DNA of 64,000 bases from Ensifer canadensis (GTDB taxonomy: Bacteria; Pseudomonadota; Alphaproteobacteria; Rhizobiales; Rhizobiaceae): the NCBI RefSeq assembly GCF_017488845.2, contig NZ_CP083373.1, positions 372,001 to 436,000 of the forward strand, written 5' to 3'. The notes under the pieces are model-generated. The model was not told the DNA's origin. It saw only the letters and a list, made by a program, of their open reading frames with translations, and did not search any database. A program made the position numbers and the translations under genes. The stretch's first letter is position 1. Each line of letters starts with the position of its first letter. Positions 62,713-64,000 of this stretch are shown in pieces.

Positions 62713-63485
62713 CAGCGGGTGGGGACAATCCGGACGCGTTCGAGGACTTGATCAACGGATATGCGCTGCGCGAGAACGGCGGTTTGGCGCCGGTCACGAT
62801 CTCGGCATCAAGCTCGGCCTGTGTCTTGCGCCAGTTTCCGAGCCAAGATCTTGGGCGGGTGCGTGGCCTGTAGGCGATTGGATCATCTACTACGAGCCGC
62901 GCAAGGTCGCCGCGACCCGCGGTTACTTTGGTGTTGCCAAGGTGACCGAGGTCATCCCGGACCCGAAGGCATCGGGCATGTATCTCGCAATCATCGAACC
63001 GGGTAGCTACCTCGACTTCATCAATCCGGTTGAATTCAGTGGAACCGAGGGTGAGGTCGAGAGTGGCGTTCTAAACGAAGAGGGCCGGATATCGGGCAGG
63101 GCACAGTCTGCGGTAAGGCCCATTTGGAGCGCGGACTTCAATCGCATCAATTATTCTCGCTCAGGTTAGCGGACCACCACCACCGAGCGAGGCCAAGTTG
63201 GGGACGTTGAGCGTCGACGGCCAACGGAAGGCGATGGGTTGGAACCTTCCGGTCCGCATGCGAAGGCATATGGCACTGGACGCAGACCAGCGCGACCCGC
63301 CCCGGTTTGCGGTCACTGGCGCTGTCCCGAGGGAGGCGCCCGGGGCAGAGGGACCCCAACGGGCAATCCGATGCACTAAACGGTGCTGAAGCGGCGCGAC
63401 GGCCTTCGCCTTGACGTGGGCATTTTTCACAAACATAGGATTAAGCAAGAAAATGTGGTAAGCGCCAGCCAAAGGGAAAATAATC
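62713..63485. other. Stretch with a broken HNH-type gene
   Basis: Contains the pseudogene listed next; nothing else with support. A plausible T-poor intergenic part runs from 63170 to 63485. Confidence 0.4.
62800..63169 (+). pseudogene. HNH-endonuclease-like gene, broken
   Basis: The frame GDWIIYYEPRKVAATRGYFGVAKV, then MYLAIIEPGSYLDFINPVEF and GVLNEEGRISGRAQSAVRP, resembles the N-terminal region of a group of HNH-type proteins in Rhizobiales (recognised from memory). The preceding QFPSQDLGRVRG lies in another frame, with the switch at about 62868. No HNH motif follows before the stop at 63169, so the C-terminus is also missing. Confidence 0.6.
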
Positions 63486-63719
63486 GTGAGTGAGCCGACC
63501 GTAGCAGATGCAACAAACCGCATTTATGAATCGCTCCAGGCGGACAATGCCGACATCGATGTGCATATCGCGACCCTCAAGGAAGCGTTGGTGCGGGCAG
63601 GTTTGAAAGAGGCCGTGTTCGACCCTGCTAAGCTCATGCAAAATAATCGTTCTGGCAGGAAGTTTATGCAGGCCTACTTTCGCCAGCGCGGCGTGACGGT
63701 GAAGTTCTCGGCTTCATGA
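63486..63719 (+). CDS. Small hypothetical protein
   Basis: A 77-residue frame starting at GTG with AAAGGGA nine bases upstream. It is predicted to be mainly helical and soluble (ATNRIYESLQADNADIDVHI, then GRKFMQAYFRQRGVTVKF). The basic end could bind nucleic acid, but I recognise no family. Confidence 0.6.
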   Translation: MSEPTVADATNRIYESLQADNADIDVHIATLKEALVRAGLKEAVFDPAKLMQNNRSGRKFMQAYFRQRGVTVKFSAS

Positions 63720-64000
63720 AGCTTCCATTGACGCCAGACAGGTCGCATTTGGACGGCCGGATCACCTTCAATGGCCTGACACCCAAGTTTCGACCCCGCC
63801 GCCGTTCCGGGCGGGCTGCCCAAGCAATTGGGTAGCGATCGGCCATAAATCAGTCATTCCAGCCCGGCCAAGTTCATATCTTGCCGAATGAACGTGTAAC
63901 AGAGGGAAATGGTAAAAAACTGGGTCATTGGTTCTGATCCCATCAAGGCGGGGGACGCACCCCGGACGGGGCGATATGTTGCCGGCTTCCGGCCGACTAA
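63720..64000. other. Right edge with a possible partial ORF
   Basis: An ATG at 63909 with GAGGGAA before it opens a frame that runs to the window edge (30 codons, MVKNWVIGSDPIKAGDAPRT). It may be the start of a gene continuing outside. Nothing else is seen. Confidence 0.3.

Noticed and set aside
1..64000. CRISPR arrays
   Set aside because: No series of regularly spaced identical repeats was seen. The only recurrent element is the 24-bp operator, with three distant copies.

Overview
The window reads as an accessory replicon or genomic island of an alphaproteobacterium of the Rhizobiales (Rhizobium, Agrobacterium, Ensifer or Mesorhizobium type). This is inferred from high GC, the density of ABC importers with LacI, GntR and LysR regulators, an Aap-type amino-acid transporter, and IS110 and IS91-type elements. 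No rRNA, tRNA, replication gene or CRISPR array was found.

Left half (1-27.4 kb): four solute-uptake blocks. (A) A leftward unit of LacI regulator, FAD-dependent D-2-hydroxyacid dehydrogenase, periplasmic binding protein, ATPase, fused two-domain permease and a DapA-family aldolase cut by the window edge. (B) A rightward unit of a small cysteine-containing ORF, a dipeptide-type ABC importer (two permeases, fused double ATPase, binding protein), an Fe(II)/2-oxoglutarate oxygenase and a metallo-beta-lactamase-fold hydrolase. (C) A GntR regulator divergent from a spermidine/putrescine-type importer with an embedded cupin; one permease carries an insertion of roughly 50-60 residues in its ATPase-contact loop. 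(D) A gamma-glutamylcyclotransferase-fold protein, a polar amino-acid ABC importer, a VOC protein, an EamA exporter, a ProC-type reductase and a GntR regulator.

Blocks B and D appear to be one regulon. A 24-bp pseudo-palindrome (TTCATATA-N8-TATATGAA) lies before block B (8226), between block D and a divergent 87-aa gene (21128), and before the block D GntR gene (26655). The first two sites match at 22 of 24 positions and the third at 18 of 24. This is the best candidate for an undescribed system: two importers, an amino-acid-type oxygenase, a cyclotransferase-like enzyme, a reductase and an exporter under one regulator. The substrate is unknown.

Middle (27.4-39.8 kb): a decayed region. It holds broken hicAB genes, a cupredoxin, a universal stress protein with an FNR/FixK-like box, a frameshifted EF-hand protein, an adenosine-specific kinase homologue, a cytochrome c fragment, a metal P-type ATPase, a broken universal stress gene, an MFS exporter and an IS110 transposase. 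The mix suggests the remains of a low-oxygen or metal-stress island.

Right (39.9-64 kb): a LacI, tautomerase and SMP-30 operon diverges from a ribose-type sugar ABC operon. Next come a LysR regulator divergent from a PLP-dependent lyase and an aapJQMP-like operon (aapQ broken by one missing base), an exported MBL-fold protein divergent from a LysR gene, an APH-like kinase, an IS91-type transposase with its tyrosine recombinase, a broken integrase, an adenylate cyclase with TPR-like repeats, a broken HNH-type gene and small ORFs at the edge.
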